Part shown: positions 5,770 through 6,394 of the stretch, piece after piece | Layout of the letters: every line of letters begins with the position of its first letter | How positions within the stretch are numbered: position 1 is the first letter of the stretch | Assembly: GCA_947494865.1 (NCBI GenBank) | Contig: CANMAT010000229.1 | Location: forward strand, 1-6,394 | Direction of reading: 5' to 3' | Length of the DNA stretch: 6,394 nucleotides | Source of the DNA: Deltaproteobacteria bacterium | GTDB lineage: Bacteria > Myxococcota_A > Polyangia > Polyangiales > Ga0077539 | Made by a program: the position numbers and the translations under genes | The notes under the pieces: model-generated | What the model was told of the DNA's origin: nothing | What the model saw: only the letters and a program-made list of their open reading frames with translations | The model's database searches: none

Positions 5770-5817
5770 ATGTGGTGGCACCGCGCGGGCGGAATGTGGT
5801 GGCACCGCGCGGGCGGA
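5770..5817. repeat. Perfect 24-bp tandem direct repeat
   Basis: Two identical, abutting 24-bp units (5770-5793 and 5794-5817) each contain the imperfect dyad GGTGGCACC followed by GCGCGGGCGGA. They lie about 100 bp from the PNPOx-like start and about 180 bp from the YtxH-like start. Each unit carries TGGCAC with a GC dinucleotide at the spacing of the -24/-12 elements of sigma-54 promoters, though the -12 TT is replaced by GG. They could be two binding sites for a regulator, tandem promoter-like elements, or a simple duplication. Confidence 0.85.
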
Positions 5818-5985
5818 GCTCCCGTGGCCGGGCGCCACAGCGTGGCGCGCGTGGTGTGGCGTCCGTGTGCGGCGACGCGAGGGCTCGCGCGGGAGGCGCC
5901 GCTGCAGCGCGCGGGCGCACGCGAACGGCACCCTCTCTGCACTGCACGTCGACGCCCGCGCCGCGCGGGCCACGCTACCCGTCAT

Positions 5986-5990
5986 AGGAG
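5986..5990 (+). promoter_or_regulatory. Strong Shine-Dalgarno site for the YtxH-like gene
   Basis: AGGAG lies 5 nt before the ATG at 5996 and 8 nt before the ATG at 5999. The 8-nt spacing is closer to optimal, so translation may begin at the second Met. It is the clearest ribosome-binding site in the window. Confidence 0.8.
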
Positions 5991-5995
5991 CATCG

Positions 5996-6394
5996 ATGAT
6001 GAACTTTCAGGATCTCAAGTCTGACCTCGTAGGCATGGCGCGCGACGCGCGCGGTCAGGTCGGCGACACGATCGAGCACGGCCGCGAGGCGATCGAGCAC
6101 GGCCGCGAGGCGATCGAAGACTCGGCCGAGGCGATCCCCTCCAAGCTGGAGGGGATGATCGACGGCGGCTCGCGGCGCATCCGCATGCTCGCGAGCGTGG
6201 TGGGCGCCTACGCGTCGATCAAGACGCTCGCGTCGGCCCTGGACGCGATGCCCTCGTCGAAGCGCATCCTGCGCGCCTTCGGCATGCAGCGGCGCCCGAG
6301 CGCGCTGGCGCAGGCCTTCACGGGCGTAGGGATCTTCGCCGCGGGCGCGGCCGTGGGCGCGAGCGTCGCGCTGCTCGTGGCGCCGCGCGAGGGC
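5996..6394 (+). CDS. YtxH-like protein, N-terminal 133 residues (runs off right edge)
   Basis: The frame is open from the ATG at 5996 to the window end without a stop. The N-terminal part (about residues 1-60) is charged and helical and contains a 7-residue tandem repeat, IEHGREA twice and then IEDSAEA (residues 26-46). Residues about 70-95 are moderately hydrophobic. Residues 103-133 contain a glycine-zipper hydrophobic segment (FTGVGIFAAGAAVGAS, then VALLVAPREG) that fits the YtxH signature, in which a Gly/Ala-rich membrane helix is followed by 'LLxAPxxG'. YtxH-family proteins are small, often stress-associated and probably membrane-anchored, and their biochemical role is unknown. The usual continuation after 'APREG' is a charged helix, which would lie beyond the edge. 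The gene diverges from the PNPOx-like stress gene and has a strong Shine-Dalgarno site. Confidence 0.82.
   Translation, partial: MMNFQDLKSDLVGMARDARGQVGDTIEHGREAIEHGREAIEDSAEAIPSKLEGMIDGGSRRIRMLASVVGAYASIKTLASALDAMPSSKRILRAFGMQRRPSALAQAFTGVGIFAAGAAVGASVALLVAPREG
6071..6133 (+). repeat. 21-bp tandem repeat within the YtxH-like gene
   Basis: Two perfect 21-bp units (6071-6091 and 6092-6112) encode IEHGREA twice, and a diverged third unit (6113-6133) encodes IEDSAEA. The unit length keeps the frame and equals one heptad, so copy-number change would lengthen or shorten an amphipathic or coiled-coil helix by two turns without disrupting it. Confidence 0.85.

Larger units (their letters stand above)
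5668..5995. promoter_or_regulatory. Gene-free divergent promoter region
   Basis: This 328-bp region separates the leftward PNPOx-like gene from the rightward YtxH-like gene and must contain both promoters. The open frames through it are Arg/Ala-rich, overlap each other on both strands and look like no known protein, so I regard it as noncoding. Its notable contents are the perfect 24-bp tandem duplication at 5770-5817 and the Shine-Dalgarno site AGGAG at 5986-5990. No standard sigma-70 boxes are obvious. The position suggests regulatory function. Confidence 0.55.

Noticed and set aside
5923..5952. GAAC followed by CGTC, reminiscent of an ECF-sigma promoter before the YtxH-like gene.
   Set aside because: The spacing is about 3 nt too long and the -35 match is only partial, so chance is likely in GC-rich DNA.
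5688..6024. Several open frames on both strands in the region between the PNPOx-like and YtxH-like genes.
   Set aside because: They overlap one another, are Arg/Ala-rich, run through the tandem repeat, and lack convincing ribosome-binding sites.

Overview
The window is very GC-rich chromosomal DNA with tightly packed bacterial genes and strong GC bias at third codon positions, which leaves long meaningless open frames opposite the real genes. The gene set (an FHA-domain signalling protein, an Escherichia coli-type argininosuccinate synthase, a YtxH-like protein, and Lys/Ala-rich basic tails on two unrelated proteins) fits a Myxococcota-like (Polyangia) chromosome. That assignment is an inference, because no rRNA or other taxonomic marker is present. 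I see no mobile element, CRISPR array, rRNA or tRNA gene.

Layout. Positions 1-160 (minus) hold the N-terminus of a pirin-family protein that runs off the left edge. It diverges from an OsmC-family peroxide/thiol-stress protein (302-715, plus). This is followed by the rRNA maturation endonuclease YbeY (762-1301, plus), which carries an unusual basic C-terminal tail, and a small Gly/Ala/Gln-rich protein with DUF937-like character (1377-1904, plus). Two near-identical hairpins in tandem (1933-2007) separate this rightward group from a leftward group. The leftward group, in transcription order, is a PNPOx-like 'general stress protein 26' homologue with a 72-residue basic N-terminal extension (5667-4942), an FHA-domain protein with uncharacterised flanks (4794-3400), and argG (3355-2018). 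A gene-free divergent region (5668-5995) contains a perfect 24-bp tandem duplication. It leads to a YtxH-like protein (5996 to the right edge) preceded by a strong Shine-Dalgarno site.

Functional reading. The window mixes housekeeping functions (argG in arginine biosynthesis, ybeY in ribosome maturation) with probable stress-response genes (pirin, OsmC, PNPOx-like, YtxH-like). I found no convincing multi-gene novel system. The most worthwhile leads are the tandem hairpin pair between the convergent genes, the 24-bp tandem repeat in the divergent promoter region, the histone-H1-like tails, and the FHA protein with unassigned domains placed 44 bp upstream of argG.
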